A DNA stretch of 64,000 nt from an uncultured Lachnospiraceae bacterium (GCA_910586585.1 CAJUKA010000009.1:27877-91876), one strand, 5' to 3'; counted from the stretch's first letter, positions 17,644 to 28,449 are shown. Program-made: numbers and translations. Notes: generated by a model not told the origin, from the sequence alone.

Positions 17644-19425
17644 ATGAGTAAATGGATGGTAGCAGCAAAACGGGCGGATTTTGGCGCTATTTCTGAGAAA
17701 TATGGGATAAGTCCTGTACTTGCACGCATTATTAGGAATCGAGATGTGGTGGAGGACAGGGATATTGATAAGTTTTTAAATGGTACCAGAAAGGAATTAT
17801 ATGCGCCGAATCTTTTGAAAGATATGGATAAGACAGTGAAGATTCTGCTTGAAAAAATAGATGCAGGGAAGCATATCCGTATTATAGGTGATTATGATAT
17901 AGACGGGGTGTGCTCTACTTATATTTTGTACAGAGGGCTTACAGAATGTGGGGCTTGTGTGGATACTGTCATTCCACACAGGGTACATGATGGGTATGGC
18001 TTAAATGACAATCTGATACAAGATGCATTTGATGCAGGGACAGATACCATACTTACCTGTGATAATGGAATTGCTGCATACGATCAGATAACCTTTGCAA
18101 ACTCGCTGGGAATGACAGTGATTGTGACAGATCATCATGAAGTCCCATATGAAGAAGAGGCGGGGGAGCGCAGGTACAGAGTGCCGCAGGCCGCAGCAGT
18201 GGTTGATCCAAAACAGGAAGATTGCGGATATCCGTTCCCTGAGATTTGCGGTGCAGTGGTTGCTTATAAACTAATACTAGCATTGATAGCAAGGAAACAT
18301 CACAATGACTGGAATGAGATAATGGAATCCGATTTGGGACTTGAACTTTTGGAGTTTGCAGCGTTTGCAACGATTGGCGATGTAATGGAGCTAAGGGATG
18401 AAAACCGCCTCATTGTGAAAAGTGGTTTGGAGCTTATGAAGCATACACGAAACGTTGGTTTAAAGGCGCTGATGCAGGTTACAGGCATTGACGCGGCGCG
18501 TCTCAAGCCTTATACAATCGGTTTTGTACTCGGTCCATGTCTCAATGCAATGGGGAGGCTCGACGCTGCTGCGAATGCACTGGAACTTTTTAAGGCAGAC
18601 AGTATCGAGAAAGCAGTACTGCTTGCAGGGGATTTGAAAGCTATGAATGACAGCCGCAAAGAACTTACGCAGAATGGCGTGGAAGAGGCTATGGAGCAAA
18701 TAGAAAACAGTGAGCTTGGAAAAGATAAGGTGTTGGTAGTATATCTTCCTGATGTGCATGAGAGCCTTGCCGGTATTATTGCTGGAAGAGTGCGGGAAAA
18801 ATGCTGTAAACCAACGTTTGTTCTAACCAAAACAGAAGATGGCGTGAAAGGCTCCGGCCGTTCTATAGAAGCGTTTCATATGTATGATGAAATGACAAAA
18901 TGCAAGGAACTTTTTACGAAGTATGGCGGTCATAAATTGGCAGCAGGATTATCGCTTCCTGAGAAAAATGTAGCTGTTTTTCGGCGGATGCTAAATGAAA
19001 ACTGCCATCTTACAGAGGAGGATTTTGAGGAGAAGGTGCTGATTGATGTGCCGATGCCTATGGATTATGTGACACTTGATTTTGTAGGTGAGTTAAATAA
19101 ACTGGAACCGTTTGGAAACGGCAATCCCAAACCGCAGTTTGCGCAAAAAAATGTGCATTTCATCAGTGGAAGAATACTTGGAGCGAATCAGAATGTGGGA
19201 AAATATGTAGTCAAGGATGAGACTGGCAGATCTTATGATATGATATATTTTGGGGATATAGAGGGATTGAATGTCTATATGGCGCGCAAATATGGACAGG
19301 AGGCAGTGAAAATGCTTTATGATAAAAATACAGATGACATTTTACTGTCGGTGATATATTATCCAGAAGTAAATGAATACCGAGGGAATGTATCATTGCA
19401 GATGGTGATGAAATACTATATGTAG
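17644..19425 (+). CDS. recJ: Single-strand-specific exonuclease RecJ
   Basis: RecJ is a 5'-3' single-strand DNA exonuclease used in recombination and mismatch repair. The 593 residues show the DHH phosphoesterase motifs DYDIDG (83-88) and TDHHE (His164, His165), then the DHHA1 domain with GSGRS and GGHKLAAG, then a C-terminal OB-like domain (LEPFGNGNPKP). AGGAGG 9-10 bases before ATG 17644 fixes the start. It has the usual size for Firmicute RecJ without a long C-terminal extension. Confidence 0.95.
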   Translation: MSKWMVAAKRADFGAISEKYGISPVLARIIRNRDVVEDRDIDKFLNGTRKELYAPNLLKDMDKTVKILLEKIDAGKHIRIIGDYDIDGVCSTYILYRGLTECGACVDTVIPHRVHDGYGLNDNLIQDAFDAGTDTILTCDNGIAAYDQITFANSLGMTVIVTDHHEVPYEEEAGERRYRVPQAAAVVDPKQEDCGYPFPEICGAVVAYKLILALIARKHHNDWNEIMESDLGLELLEFAAFATIGDVMELRDENRLIVKSGLELMKHTRNVGLKALMQVTGIDAARLKPYTIGFVLGPCLNAMGRLDAAANALELFKADSIEKAVLLAGDLKAMNDSRKELTQNGVEEAMEQIENSELGKDKVLVVYLPDVHESLAGIIAGRVREKCCKPTFVLTKTEDGVKGSGRSIEAFHMYDEMTKCKELFTKYGGHKLAAGLSLPEKNVAVFRRMLNENCHLTEEDFEEKVLIDVPMPMDYVTLDFVGELNKLEPFGNGNPKPQFAQKNVHFISGRILGANQNVGKYVVKDETGRSYDMIYFGDIEGLNVYMARKYGQEAVKMLYDKNTDDILLSVIYYPEVNEYRGNVSLQMVMKYYM

Positions 19426-19741
19426 AGACAGATTAGAGTATGCTAATGCCTGAATGGTGCAAAGCAGGATTTATAGTTTGTTAAGAAACATTATCTTATT
19501 TTTATGATTTAAACACACTTCTGACACATTTTATGAGTATAGTAATATACAGATAGTTGAAGCACTCACTATCTCCCCCCTCATAAGAAAATATACGATA
19601 AGAGTCAGGTGAAAGCCTGGCTCTTATTGTGCGTACTGAAAGTATAAAGAAATTTTCTGTAGATAAAAAGGAATTTTAAAATCTGTATGGAATATTAATA
19701 TAAGAAGTATATCGGGTTTTAATGGAGAATAGGAGCGATAT
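19426..19741 (+). other. Intergenic region recJ-dgt
   Basis: This 316-bp gap holds one clear terminator at 19598-19630 (listed separately). A weaker inverted repeat, AGATAGT/ACTATCT, lies around 19551-19575, followed by a run of six C. The rest is AT-rich. I see no reading frame with a ribosome site and no strong promoter; the dgt promoter is probably in the last 100 bp. Confidence 0.6.
19598..19630 (+). terminator. Hairpin terminator between recJ and dgt
   Basis: A 12-bp stem with one G-U pair, 19598-19609 with 19616-19627, has a 6-base loop TGAAAG. The T-run after it is short. Confidence 0.65.
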
Positions 19742-20746
19742 ATGACAATACGAGAAAATCTTGAAAGGCGGGAAAGTGAGTACTTAAGTCCCTATGCGAC
19801 ATTGAGTGCCAGGTCAAAGGGCAGAGACAAGGAGGAGGAGCAATGTGATATCAGACCGATATTCCAAAGAGACAGGGACAGAATTCTTCACTCAAAGTCA
19901 TTCCGGCGCCTAAAGGATAAAACACAGGTTTTTTTGTCTCCAGAGGGAGATCATTACCGAACAAGACTGACGCACACGCTTGAGGTATCACAGAATGCAA
20001 GAACGATAGCGAGAGCGCTGCAGCTTAATGAAGAGCTGGTGGAAGCGATAGCGCTTGGGCACGATCTTGGCCATACCCCATTTGGTCATGCTGGTGAGAG
20101 AGCACTAAATGAAATATGTCCATATGGGTTCAAGCATAACGAGCAGAGTGTGCGTACTGTAGAAATTCTTGAAAAAGATGGAGAGGGCTTAAACCTTACA
20201 TGGGAAGTAAGAGATGGCATGAGAAACCATCAGACCTCTAGTATGCCCGCGACGCTGGAAGGAAAAATTGTGCGATTCTCAGATAAAATCGCATATACAT
20301 ATCATGATATGGATGATGCAATCCGTGCAGGCATTTTAAAGGAGAAAGATATTCCTAGAGAAATTGGCGAGGTTATCGGCTACACACCCAGAGAGCGGCT
20401 TAACAATTTTATTCATGATATTGTGACAAACAGCAAAGGGACAGACGATGTACGAATGTCTGATGATGTAGAGTTTGCTATGCGTGATTTGCGGCACTTT
20501 ATGTATGATAAGGTATATAGCAACTCTGTGGCAAAGTGTGAGGAGAACAAGGCAGTTGCACTTATCAAAACATTGTATGAGTACTATATGCATCATACAG
20601 ATGAACTTCCCAGTTTTTTTGTGGAATTAGGGTTTCGCGGGGAACCGAGGGAAAAGGTTGTGTGTGACTATATTAGTTCTATGACAGACCGGTTTGCCAT
20701 TGCTTTGTATGATGAGTTGTATGTGCCAAAGTTCTGGATGGGATAA
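19742..20746 (+). CDS. dgt: Deoxyguanosinetriphosphate triphosphohydrolase-like HD protein
   Basis: HD-superfamily enzyme that splits dNTPs into nucleoside and triphosphate. At 334 residues it is the short, dGTPase-like form common in Gram-positives. Metal ligands are visible: RLTHTLEV (His78) and the HD pair in LGHDLGHTPFGHAGE (His107, Asp108), with a later Asp in FSDKIAYTYHDMDDA. It opens the dgt-dnaG-rpoD cluster, the usual Clostridial form of the macromolecular synthesis operon, separated from dnaG by 59 bp. Confidence 0.93.
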   Translation: MTIRENLERRESEYLSPYATLSARSKGRDKEEEQCDIRPIFQRDRDRILHSKSFRRLKDKTQVFLSPEGDHYRTRLTHTLEVSQNARTIARALQLNEELVEAIALGHDLGHTPFGHAGERALNEICPYGFKHNEQSVRTVEILEKDGEGLNLTWEVRDGMRNHQTSSMPATLEGKIVRFSDKIAYTYHDMDDAIRAGILKEKDIPREIGEVIGYTPRERLNNFIHDIVTNSKGTDDVRMSDDVEFAMRDLRHFMYDKVYSNSVAKCEENKAVALIKTLYEYYMHHTDELPSFFVELGFRGEPREKVVCDYISSMTDRFAIALYDELYVPKFWMG

Positions 20747-20805
20747 AAATAAGAGCATATGTTCTTCTGATATGATTTTGGTAGGAATGGGAGAGTTAGA
20801 TAGGA

Positions 20806-22596
20806 ATGTATTATCCAGAGGAACTGATAGAGGAAGTAAGGCAGAGAAATGATATTGTCGATGTGATATCTGGTTATGTGGGGTTACAAAAAAAAGGCAG
20901 CAATTATATGTGCTGCTGCCCTTTTCATGGCGAGAAAACACCATCGTTTTCCGTGAACCGGGCAAGGCAGATATACAAATGCTTTGGCTGTGGCGAGGGC
21001 GGAAATGTATTGACATTTGTCATGAAGTATGAAAACTGCACGTTCCTGGAAGCAATGAAAATACTTGCGCAGAAAGCCGGGGTTGTACTTCCGGAGGCAG
21101 AGTATTCTGAGGAGGCAAAAAAACGGGAAAGCAGACGGCAAAGACTTTTAGCAGTCAATAAAGAAGCGGCAAAGTTTTATTTTTATCAGCTTCGATCTGA
21201 CAGAGGAATCAAGGCAAAAGAATATTTGGACAAGCGCAGTCTTTCCGATGAGACGACGAAAAATTTTGGACTTGGCTTTGCGCCTGTCAGAGGTGGGGAG
21301 CTGTTGGTTTATCTCCACCAAAAGGGATTTACAGATGATTTGATTCGTGATGCAGGGCTTGCAAAAACAGATGAAAAAAAAGGGACAACCACTCATTTTT
21401 GGAATAGAGTTATGTTTCCCATACAGGATATTAATCATAGGGTGATTGGGTTTGGCGGTCGTATTATGGGAGATGCAGACAGTGGACCCAAATATTTGAA
21501 TTCACCTGAGACAGAGATTTTTGATAAGAGCAGAAATTTGTATGGCATGAATTATGCCCGAAGTGCAAGATCGGGAAACATCATACTATGCGAAGGGTAT
21601 ATGGATGTCATCAGTATGCATCAGGCTGGTTTTACGCAGGCAGTGGCGTCTCTAGGAACCGCTTTTACATCTGGACAGGCTGGCGTCATTAAGAAATATA
21701 CAAAAGACGTTTTTCTGGCATATGACAGTGACAATGCAGGCGTCAAGGCCGCGCTTCGTGCAATACGGATATTACGCGATGCCAGGATGTCGGCCAGGAT
21801 AATCAGCATGGAACCGTATAAAGATCCAGACGAATTTATTAAAAATTTGGGACAAGCTGCATTTCAGGAACGTATAGACAATGCGGAAAATTCATTTATG
21901 TTCGAAATACGTATGCTTGAGAGGGAGTTTGACTTAAGCGATCCCGAAGGAAAGACAAATTTTCATAATCAAGTGGCAAGAAAGCTTTGTGAGTTCAGTG
22001 AAGATGTGGAACGTGAGAATTATATAGAGGCGGTGGCAGACAAATATTATATAGGATTTGAAAAATTAAGAAAATTGGTTGTGACAATGGCGGCACAAAC
22101 AGGGGGATATGCAGTGCCGTTATCTGAACAGCCAAAATCAGGGATACAGCGCAAAAGAAAAAATACTTCTGAGGAAAATGCAAAAAAATCGCAGCGGCTT
22201 TTGCTTACATGGATAACAGATTATCCGCAGCTTTACAACAAAATAAAGCCGTATCTTTCACCAGAAGATTTTACAGAGGAACTTTATAGGAAAGTTGCAA
22301 AACGTATGTTTGATGACATTGAAAACGATCAGTTCAATCCAGCAGGAATTATCAATATGTTTGCAGATGAGAAAGAACAGAGTGAGGCAGCCTCGCTTTT
22401 TACAACGAATTTGCCAGATTTAGACAGCGATCAGGAGAAGGAGAAAGCTTTTCATGATATTCTTGTGAATGTGAAAAAAAACAGCTACGAATACTATTCG
22501 GCAAGGTCTGGAATGGATTTGTCAGCGCTCAGCAGAATGATTGAGGGCAAAAAAGCACTGGAAGAACTTAGCAAAACGCATATTTCTTTAAATTAA
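20806..22596 (+). CDS. dnaG: DNA primase
   Basis: DnaG makes RNA primers for replication. The 596 residues show the CHC2 zinc finger (Cys38, His41, Cys59, Cys62 in CPFH...CFGC). The catalytic core contains [10 protein letters not shown] and the Toprim acidic motif LAYDSDNAG. The C-terminal domain, predicted to bind the DnaB helicase, is present. The lysine-rich stretch around residue 440 is a linker. The gene lies between dgt and rpoD as expected, and rpoD begins 35 bp after it. Confidence 0.97.
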   Translation: MYYPEELIEEVRQRNDIVDVISGYVGLQKKGSNYMCCCPFHGEKTPSFSVNRARQIYKCFGCGEGGNVLTFVMKYENCTFLEAMKILAQKAGVVLPEAEYSEEAKKRESRRQRLLAVNKEAAKFYFYQLRSDRGIKAKEYLDKRSLSDETTKNFGLGFAPVRGGELLVYLHQKGFTDDLIRDAGLAKTDEKKGTTTHFWNRVMFPIQDINHRVIGFGGRIMGDADSGPKYLNSPETEIFDKSRNLYGMNYARSARSGNIILCEGYMDVISMHQAGFTQAVASLGTAFTSGQAGVIKKYTKDVFLAYDSDNAGVKAALRAIRILRDARMSARIISMEPYKDPDEFIKNLGQAAFQERIDNAENSFMFEIRMLEREFDLSDPEGKTNFHNQVARKLCEFSEDVERENYIEAVADKYYIGFEKLRKLVVTMAAQTGGYAVPLSEQPKSGIQRKRKNTSEENAKKSQRLLLTWITDYPQLYNKIKPYLSPEDFTEELYRKVAKRMFDDIENDQFNPAGIINMFADEKEQSEAASLFTTNLPDLDSDQEKEKAFHDILVNVKKNSYEYYSARSGMDLSALSRMIEGKKALEELSKTHISLN

Positions 22597-22631
22597 GGAT
22601 AAAAATAATATGGTATGGAGGATGGACCAGA

Positions 22632-23753
22632 ATGGATGAAAACACGCAAGCAAAATTTGATGCGAAATTAAAAGAGCTATTGTCAATGGCCAAGAAAAAG
22701 AAAAATGTGCTGGAATACCAGGAAATCAGCGACTTTTTCAAGGACATGACACTTGAGGAGGAACAGTTTGAAAGAATCCTTGAGACACTCGAACAGAATA
22801 ATGTAGATGTACTTCGTATCACAGATGACGATGATGATATTCCCGATGATGATTTGATTCTGGTAGACGATGAAGATGTGGATATGGACATGGAAAATTT
22901 AGACCTGTCCGTACCAGATGGAGTGGGAATAGAAGACCCTGTCAGAATGTACTTGAAAGAAATCGGTAAAGTGCCTCTTTTGAGCGCTGATGAAGAAATA
23001 GAACTTGCCAAGAAGATGGAGCTTGGGGATGAGGATTCCAAGAAGAGACTGGCAGAAGCCAATCTTCGTCTGGTAGTCAGCATTGCAAAAAGATATGTCG
23101 GACGCGGTATGCTGTTTCTTGATTTGATACAGGAAGGCAATCTCGGACTGATCAAGGCTGTTGAAAAATTTGACTATAGAAAAGGCTACAAGTTTTCTAC
23201 GTATGCAACATGGTGGATTCGTCAGGCAATTACAAGAGCGATCGCAGATCAGGCAAGAACAATTCGAATCCCAGTGCATATGGTTGAAACGATAAACAAA
23301 CTAATCCGTGTGAGCAGACAGCTGCTTCAGGAGCTTGGACGGGAACCAACACCAGAAGAAATTGCCAAGGAAATGAATATGCCTGAAGAGCGTGTGCGTG
23401 AAATTCTCAAGATTTCTCAGGAACCGGTATCTTTGGAAACGCCGATAGGTGAGGAAGAAGACAGTCATCTTGGAGATTTCATTCAGGATGATAATGTCCC
23501 AGTGCCTGCAGATGCGGCTGCATTTACCTTGCTGAAGGAGCAGCTGGTAGAGGTGCTCGATACCCTTACAGAACGAGAACAAAAGGTGCTAAGGCTTCGT
23601 TTTGGTCTTGATGATGGAAGGGCACGCACACTTGAGGAAGTTGGCAAGGAGTTCAATGTTACCAGGGAGCGTATCAGGCAGATCGAAGCAAAAGCACTCA
23701 GAAAGCTCCGTCATCCTTCAAGAAGCCGCAAGCTTAAGGATTATTTGGATTAG
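22632..23753 (+). CDS. rpoD: Primary (housekeeping) sigma factor RpoD/SigA
   Basis: At 373 residues it has the Gram-positive SigA size. A short region 1.1 is followed by a very acidic linker near 60-95. Regions 1.2/2 contain [35 protein letters not shown] and the -10 recognition segment [20 protein letters not shown]. Region 4 ends in [36 protein letters not shown] precedes the start. It follows dnaG directly and runs into trmK, whose ribosome site overlaps its stop codon. Confidence 0.98.
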   Translation: MDENTQAKFDAKLKELLSMAKKKKNVLEYQEISDFFKDMTLEEEQFERILETLEQNNVDVLRITDDDDDIPDDDLILVDDEDVDMDMENLDLSVPDGVGIEDPVRMYLKEIGKVPLLSADEEIELAKKMELGDEDSKKRLAEANLRLVVSIAKRYVGRGMLFLDLIQEGNLGLIKAVEKFDYRKGYKFSTYATWWIRQAITRAIADQARTIRIPVHMVETINKLIRVSRQLLQELGREPTPEEIAKEMNMPEERVREILKISQEPVSLETPIGEEEDSHLGDFIQDDNVPVPADAAAFTLLKEQLVEVLDTLTEREQKVLRLRFGLDDGRARTLEEVGKEFNVTRERIRQIEAKALRKLRHPSRSRKLKDYLD

Positions 23754-23763
23754 GAGAATATGC

Positions 23764-24588
23764 ATGCTGTTATCAGATAGAATGAGGGCTGTCGTAGGGC
23801 TGGTACAGCCCTGCAAAAGTATAGCAGATATTGGCTGTGACCATGGGTATGTGTCTATGGAGCTTGTCAGAAGCAACATATGCCGGCATGTCATAGCAAT
23901 GGATATCAACAAAGGGCCGTTAGAGCGGGCAAAACAGAATATAGCTGACTACGAAATGCAGGAATATATTCAACTACGCCTGTCTGACGGCACCTGTGCG
24001 CTGCAACAGGGCGAATCAGAAGGAATAATCTGTGCTGGTATGGGCGGAAAACTGGTAATATCAATCCTTGAGCAGGGAAAAGAATTGATCAGAGAAATGA
24101 GCCAGGTTATCCTGCAGCCACAGTCTGAACTAAATGAAGTGAGAAGCTATCTGAGAGAGCATGGGTTTTTGATAGACAAAGAGGATATTGTGTATGAGGA
24201 CGGAAAATATTATCCTATGATACGTGCGCTGCCTGGCGCTTTTGGAAGGCACGAAAGACAGCTAGGCGGGAACCTGGAACAGAAATGCAGAAAAAGTGGT
24301 TTTTATGTAAATGGAATTCCGGCTTATAGACAGCCGTTTGCGGTTTCTGAAACATCAAAGAGTGAAGTGGAGCGCCGAACCAGAGTCCAGGATACATACG
24401 GCCCATGCCTTTTGGAAATGGCCCATCCAATATTAAGGCAATATTTGTTAAATCAGAAGAAAACCCTTGGCGGCATCAGAGAAAGTCTATTGCGTCAAGG
24501 GCACACAACACAAAGGCAACAGCAGCGATTGGAAGAACTTGAGGTAAAACTCAGCGATATTGTATTTTGTCTATATCATTACTTTTAA
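23764..24588 (+). CDS. trmK: tRNA (adenine22-N1)-methyltransferase TrmK family
   Basis: TrmK methylates A22 of tRNA using SAM; the Bacillus gene (yqfN) also lies after sigA. The 274 residues start LLSDRMRAVVGLV, and the SAM-binding motif I is IADIGCDHGYVSMEL with ICAGMGG further on. An AGGAG that starts inside the rpoD stop codon sits 7 bases before ATG 23764, so translation is probably coupled. Residues 200-274 form the helical C-terminal domain. There is an extra ~25-residue stretch near 155-190 (FGRHERQLGGNLEQ), whose role I cannot tell. Confidence 0.92.
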   Translation: MLLSDRMRAVVGLVQPCKSIADIGCDHGYVSMELVRSNICRHVIAMDINKGPLERAKQNIADYEMQEYIQLRLSDGTCALQQGESEGIICAGMGGKLVISILEQGKELIREMSQVILQPQSELNEVRSYLREHGFLIDKEDIVYEDGKYYPMIRALPGAFGRHERQLGGNLEQKCRKSGFYVNGIPAYRQPFAVSETSKSEVERRTRVQDTYGPCLLEMAHPILRQYLLNQKKTLGGIRESLLRQGHTTQRQQQRLEELEVKLSDIVFCLYHYF

Positions 24589-24719
24589 ACGGGACTTTTA
24601 TAGCAGCAGGAAGAAATAAAAATAGAAAGTTTTGCACACAGATTAGTTCCTATAGTATCCATGCAGAATGTAATTATAACAGGAATGGTACTGTAGGTGT
24701 GAAAGGCGTGATTATCAGA

Positions 24720-25502
24720 ATGAAATGTTACGAAATAATCGAGAAGCTAGAATCTCTTTCCCCAACAGCTTTCGCTGAGGAATGGGATAATATTGGTTTG
24801 CTGGCAGGCAGACGTGATAAGGAAGTGGAGACCGTTTATATTGCGCTCGATGCCACAGAGGATGTGATAGAGGAGGCTGTAAACCTTGGTGCAGATTTGC
24901 TGCTTACACACCATCCGCTTATTTTTAAGAAGCTTGACAGAATTAATACGGACGATTTTATAGGACGGCGTGTTTATCAGCTTATTAGAAATGATATTTG
25001 TTATTATGCAATGCATACAAATTTTGATGTGATGGGAATGGCAGATGCAGCGGCAGATGAGCTTTCGATTTGTGAGCGGGAAGTATTGTGTGTTACATAT
25101 GAAGATGATATCTCTAAGGAAGGCTGCGGCAGAGTAGGAAAGCTTCCGAAACGTATGAGCGTGGCAGATCTTGCAGCGTTTGTAAAAGCAAGGTTCCATG
25201 TACCAAATGTCAGAGTTTTTGGCGATATGGGAGATATTGTTGAAGTGGCAGCAGTGATGCCTGGCTCAGGCGGCAGTTACATAAAGAATGCAGTCAATGC
25301 AGGTGCAGATGTCATGATAACGGGGGATATTGATCACCATGAGGGGATTGATGCAGTTGCACAGGGACTTACCATAATTGATGCAGGCCATTACGGGATA
25401 GAAAAAATATTTATTTCTTATATGGAAGATTTTATGAAAAGGGAGCTGCCTGAACTTTGTATATACAAAACAGAGATAAAAGAGCCTTTTGCAGTGATTT
25501 AA
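24720..25502 (+). CDS. Nif3-like dinuclear metal centre hexameric protein
   Basis: Member of the NIF3/YqfO family, often called a GTP cyclohydrolase I type 2-like protein; its true function is unsettled. The 260 residues are the short form, without the central insertion found in Bacillus YqfO. Metal-binding motifs are seen: LLLTHHPLIF, YAMHTNFDV and the C-terminal GDIDHHEG. ATG 24720 follows a loose AAAGGCGTGAT ribosome site. The rpoD-trmK-nif3 order is conserved in Firmicutes. The 131 bp before the start contain no clear promoter. Confidence 0.93.
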   Translation: MKCYEIIEKLESLSPTAFAEEWDNIGLLAGRRDKEVETVYIALDATEDVIEEAVNLGADLLLTHHPLIFKKLDRINTDDFIGRRVYQLIRNDICYYAMHTNFDVMGMADAAADELSICEREVLCVTYEDDISKEGCGRVGKLPKRMSVADLAAFVKARFHVPNVRVFGDMGDIVEVAAVMPGSGGSYIKNAVNAGADVMITGDIDHHEGIDAVAQGLTIIDAGHYGIEKIFISYMEDFMKRELPELCIYKTEIKEPFAVI

Positions 25503-25547
25503 AAGCATATAATAATCTGAAGACAGATAAGAAAGGGGCACTGGGAA

Positions 25548-27230
25548 ATGGATAGAGATTGTAACAAAAGGCAAAGTTTCCAGATAACAGTCAATGGAAA
25601 GATGCGGCAATACCCTGTGGGGATAACATTTGGCGAGATTGCAGGAGTATATCAAAAGGATTATCCACATCAGATTGCGCTTGCAGTTCGAAACGGAAAA
25701 ATCATGGAGCTGTTCAAGAAGGTTGATATGGATTGTACAGTAGAATTTTTGACGCTTGCAGACGATACGGGAAACAAAACGTATAATCGTACTGCGACAA
25801 TTATTCTGATGAAAGCAATCAATGAGGTGGTAGGCACTGACAAGATTGAACAGATAAAAATGGAATTTGCGATTGGAAATGGCTATTACTGTTCCAAAAA
25901 GGGTGATTTTGAAATAACAGATGAGCTTATAGAGAAAATTAAGGCTAAGATGTGGGAATATGTAAGAAAGGATATCCGCATCATAAAAAAGTCGATGCCG
26001 CTTGATGAAGCAAATGTCATTTTTGCAGAGCAGAAGATGACAGACAAAGTACGTTTGTTTAAATACAGAGGAAGTTCTAGTGTCAATGTATATAATCTTG
26101 ATGGATATTATGATTATTACTATGGTTTCATGCTTCCAAGTACAGGGTATGTGAAATATTTCGATCTTCAAAAATACGAATCAGGACTTGTACTGATTCT
26201 TCCTGAAAAAGAAAATCCAACAGTTCTTGAGGAATTCAAACCGCTTCCAAAGCTGTTTCATTCGATGGAGATTTCTTCAGACTGGGGTGAAAAGCTGGGA
26301 GTGGATACGGTAAGCGATTTAAACGATCAGATACGTAAGGGCCGTTTTAATGAGCTTGTTCTTGTGCAGGAGGCATTGCAGGAACGCAGAATCAGCGAGA
26401 TAGCATCGGAGATTGTATCGCGTGGAAAAGTCAAATTTGTAATGATTGCAGGGCCTTCTTCATCAGGAAAAACCTCTTTTTCACACAGATTGTCTGTACA
26501 GCTTCGGACACATGGTCTGACACCACACCCAATTGGTGTAGATGATTACTTTGTGGATCGGGAAAAAACACCGAAACAGCCAAATGGCGACTATGATTTT
26601 GAATGTCTTGAGGCGATTGACACCAAATTATTTAATGATGATATGTGCGCGCTTTTGGCAGGAGAGCGAATAGAGCTTCCAACCTTTAACTTTGTAACAG
26701 GAAAACGGGAGTACAAAGGAGATTATAAACAGCTTGGGCCGGACGATATCCTTGTAATAGAAGGAATCCATGGACTGAATGATAAAATGTCCTATGCGCT
26801 TCCAGCAGAAAGCAAATATAAGATTTATATTAGTGCGCTTACGACGTTGAATATAGATGAACATAACCGGATACCAACAACAGACGGCAGGCTGTTAAGA
26901 CGCATTGTCAGAGATGCAAGAACCAGAGGGGCAAGTGCGAAGCGTACCATACAAATGTGGCCGTCTGTGCGAAGAGGAGAGACAGAAAATATCTTTCCAT
27001 TTCAGGAAAGTGCAGATTCCATGTTTAATTCTGCGCTGATCTATGAGCTTGCTGTGCTGAAACAGTATGCGGAGCCTTTGCTTTATAATATTGTTCCAGG
27101 AGAGCCAGAGTATTTTGAGGCAGTGCGGCTTTTGAAGTTTTTGAGTTATTTTTTGGGTGTCAGCACAGAGGAGCTTCCCAAGAATTCGATTGTAAGGGAA
27201 TTTGTGGGGGGAAGCTGTTTTAGGGTATAA
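25548..27230 (+). CDS. TGS/tRNA-SAD domain protein fused to a uridine-kinase-like domain
   Basis: The 560-residue protein combines an N-terminal TGS domain (about 9-70), a region like the second additional domain of threonyl-tRNA synthetase (about 75-230), and a C-terminal phosphoribulokinase/uridine kinase domain (about 290-500). The P-loop is GPSSSGKTSFS, with VDDYFVDR and VIEGIHGLN further on. The true substrate of this nucleoside-kinase-like family is not known. It is a regular architecture in Clostridia, not a new fusion. AGAAAGGGG precedes the ATG. The RNase P RNA follows immediately. Confidence 0.9.
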   Translation: MDRDCNKRQSFQITVNGKMRQYPVGITFGEIAGVYQKDYPHQIALAVRNGKIMELFKKVDMDCTVEFLTLADDTGNKTYNRTATIILMKAINEVVGTDKIEQIKMEFAIGNGYYCSKKGDFEITDELIEKIKAKMWEYVRKDIRIIKKSMPLDEANVIFAEQKMTDKVRLFKYRGSSSVNVYNLDGYYDYYYGFMLPSTGYVKYFDLQKYESGLVLILPEKENPTVLEEFKPLPKLFHSMEISSDWGEKLGVDTVSDLNDQIRKGRFNELVLVQEALQERRISEIASEIVSRGKVKFVMIAGPSSSGKTSFSHRLSVQLRTHGLTPHPIGVDDYFVDREKTPKQPNGDYDFECLEAIDTKLFNDDMCALLAGERIELPTFNFVTGKREYKGDYKQLGPDDILVIEGIHGLNDKMSYALPAESKYKIYISALTTLNIDEHNRIPTTDGRLLRRIVRDARTRGASAKRTIQMWPSVRRGETENIFPFQESADSMFNSALIYELAVLKQYAEPLLYNIVPGEPEYFEAVRLLKFLSYFLGVSTEELPKNSIVREFVGGSCFRV

Positions 27231-27237
27231 AAAGCTA

Positions 27238-27266
27238 TTGAAAAAGCAGTGATCTTATTATATAAT
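27238..27266 (+). promoter_or_regulatory. Promoter of the RNase P RNA
   Basis: TTGAAA at 27238-27243 and TATAAT at 27261-27266 are exactly 17 bases apart. The predicted start near 27273 coincides with the 5' strand of the P1 helix. Confidence 0.85.
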
Positions 27267-27272
27267 AATACC

Positions 27273-27656
27273 GCAACTGCAGTAAATGATCGCGGCTTAT
27301 TACAAAATCAAATGTAATGAGGTGAGGAAAGTCCGGGCTTCACAGGGCAGGATGCCGGATAACGTCCGGTGGAGGCGACTCCAAGGCCAGTGCAACAGAA
27401 ATAAACCGCCATTAAGCATCCGTTTAGGAACTTTTGGTAAGGGTGGAAAGGCAGTGTAAGAGACTACCGCCTCTGAGGTAACGAAGAGGGCACATGTAAA
27501 CCCCATCCGAAGCAAGACCAAACAGGGAACAATAGGCTTGCCCGGCCTGTTTCCAGGTAGGTCGCTTGAGGCTGCTGGTAACAACAGTCCTAGATAGATG
27601 ATCATTCGTACCGCAACAGCGGTACCGACAGAACCCGGCTTATCGCTGCGGTTGCA
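27273..27656 (+). ncRNA. rnpB: RNase P RNA component
   Basis: Catalytic RNA that trims the 5' ends of tRNAs. Universal segments are present in order: GAGGAAAGTCCGGGCTTC near 27322, GTGGAAAGGCAGTG near 27442, GGGCACATGTAAACCCCAT near 27488, and ACAGAACCCGGCTTAT at the 3' end. The ends pair to form P1 (GCAACTGCAG at 27273-27282 with CTGCGGTTGC at 27646-27655, one G-U). At about 384 nt it suits an A-type RNA. Confidence 0.96.
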
Positions 27657-27690
27657 AATAACAAAACAAACAAAAATTTATAAATTTCTA

Positions 27691-27718
27691 TTGAATTTTC
27701 TGTATAAAGGACTATAAT
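27691..27718 (+). promoter_or_regulatory. Promoter of the secreted protein at 27800
   Basis: TTGAAT (27691-27696) and TATAAT (27713-27718) have a 16-base spacer. The leader after it has a TGCCAGT/ACTGGCA hairpin at about 27724-27751. Confidence 0.7.
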
Positions 27719-27799
27719 AGAAAGTGCCAGTACAAATGGATAAAACTGGCAACAAAAGGAGTGGGGAAAAGCTCCGAGAATATTAGGAGGATTTATAAC

Positions 27800-28381
27800 A
27801 TGAAATTCAAGAAGTTTTTAGCAGCATCAATGGCAGCAACAATGGTGATGGCATCCGCAATGACAGTATGCGCAGCAGACGCATATCCAACACTTAAGCA
27901 TGCAAACGAGAATGTTTTGGTAGCTGGTGATGAAAACATGACAACAGTAGCTGGTGATTATTCAGCAGACTGTGTTCGTGGAACAGCAGTTTTAACACCA
28001 TATGAAGATGTCATGACAACGCTTGGCCTGACAGCAGGACAGAGACCTACGGTTGTTTTCTATGATGCAGAAGAAGAATCAAGCCCAGAAGCATTTACAT
28101 GTCTGGATGCATCGGTACAGGAGCTTGGTGCAACAACTGTTGCCTCTCTTTATATTGAGCTAGGTGCTAAGGAAGATGGCAAGTGGATTGGCGTTTCAGA
28201 GGGTACAGTAACTGTTAAGGCTGGTCTTCCAAAGACTGCTGACAAGACAAAGACTTATTCTATCGTTCGTGTAGAGGCAGATGGAGTTGTTACAGTTCTT
28301 GACGACTTAGATAACAGTGACAAAACGGTTACATTTGAAGTTACATCAGGTGTTGGTACATACGGGATTGTTGCAAGATAA
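27800..28381 (+). CDS. Secreted protein of unknown function
   Basis: I do not recognise a family. The 193 residues start with a clear signal peptide (MKFKKFLAASMAATMVMASAM, cleaved near VCA-AD). The mature part is about 165 residues, acidic, rich in Thr and Val, and predicted mostly beta. It has a single mature-region Cys pair at most, and no cell-wall anchor or catalytic motif that I can see. AGGAGG precedes ATG 27800. It has its own promoter and a strong terminator, so it is monocistronic and possibly well expressed. Confidence 0.85.
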   Translation: MKFKKFLAASMAATMVMASAMTVCAADAYPTLKHANENVLVAGDENMTTVAGDYSADCVRGTAVLTPYEDVMTTLGLTAGQRPTVVFYDAEEESSPEAFTCLDASVQELGATTVASLYIELGAKEDGKWIGVSEGTVTVKAGLPKTADKTKTYSIVRVEADGVVTVLDDLDNSDKTVTFEVTSGVGTYGIVAR

Positions 28382-28415
28382 GAATTTGAATTGAACAAAA
28401 GAAAGAACGGATGAT

Positions 28416-28449
28416 TCCGGCATAGTCTACGGCTGTGCCGGATTTTTTT
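28416..28449 (+). terminator. Terminator after the secreted protein gene
   Basis: A 12-bp stem with G-U pairs, 28416-28427 with 28431-28442, is followed by seven T (28443-28449). Confidence 0.9.
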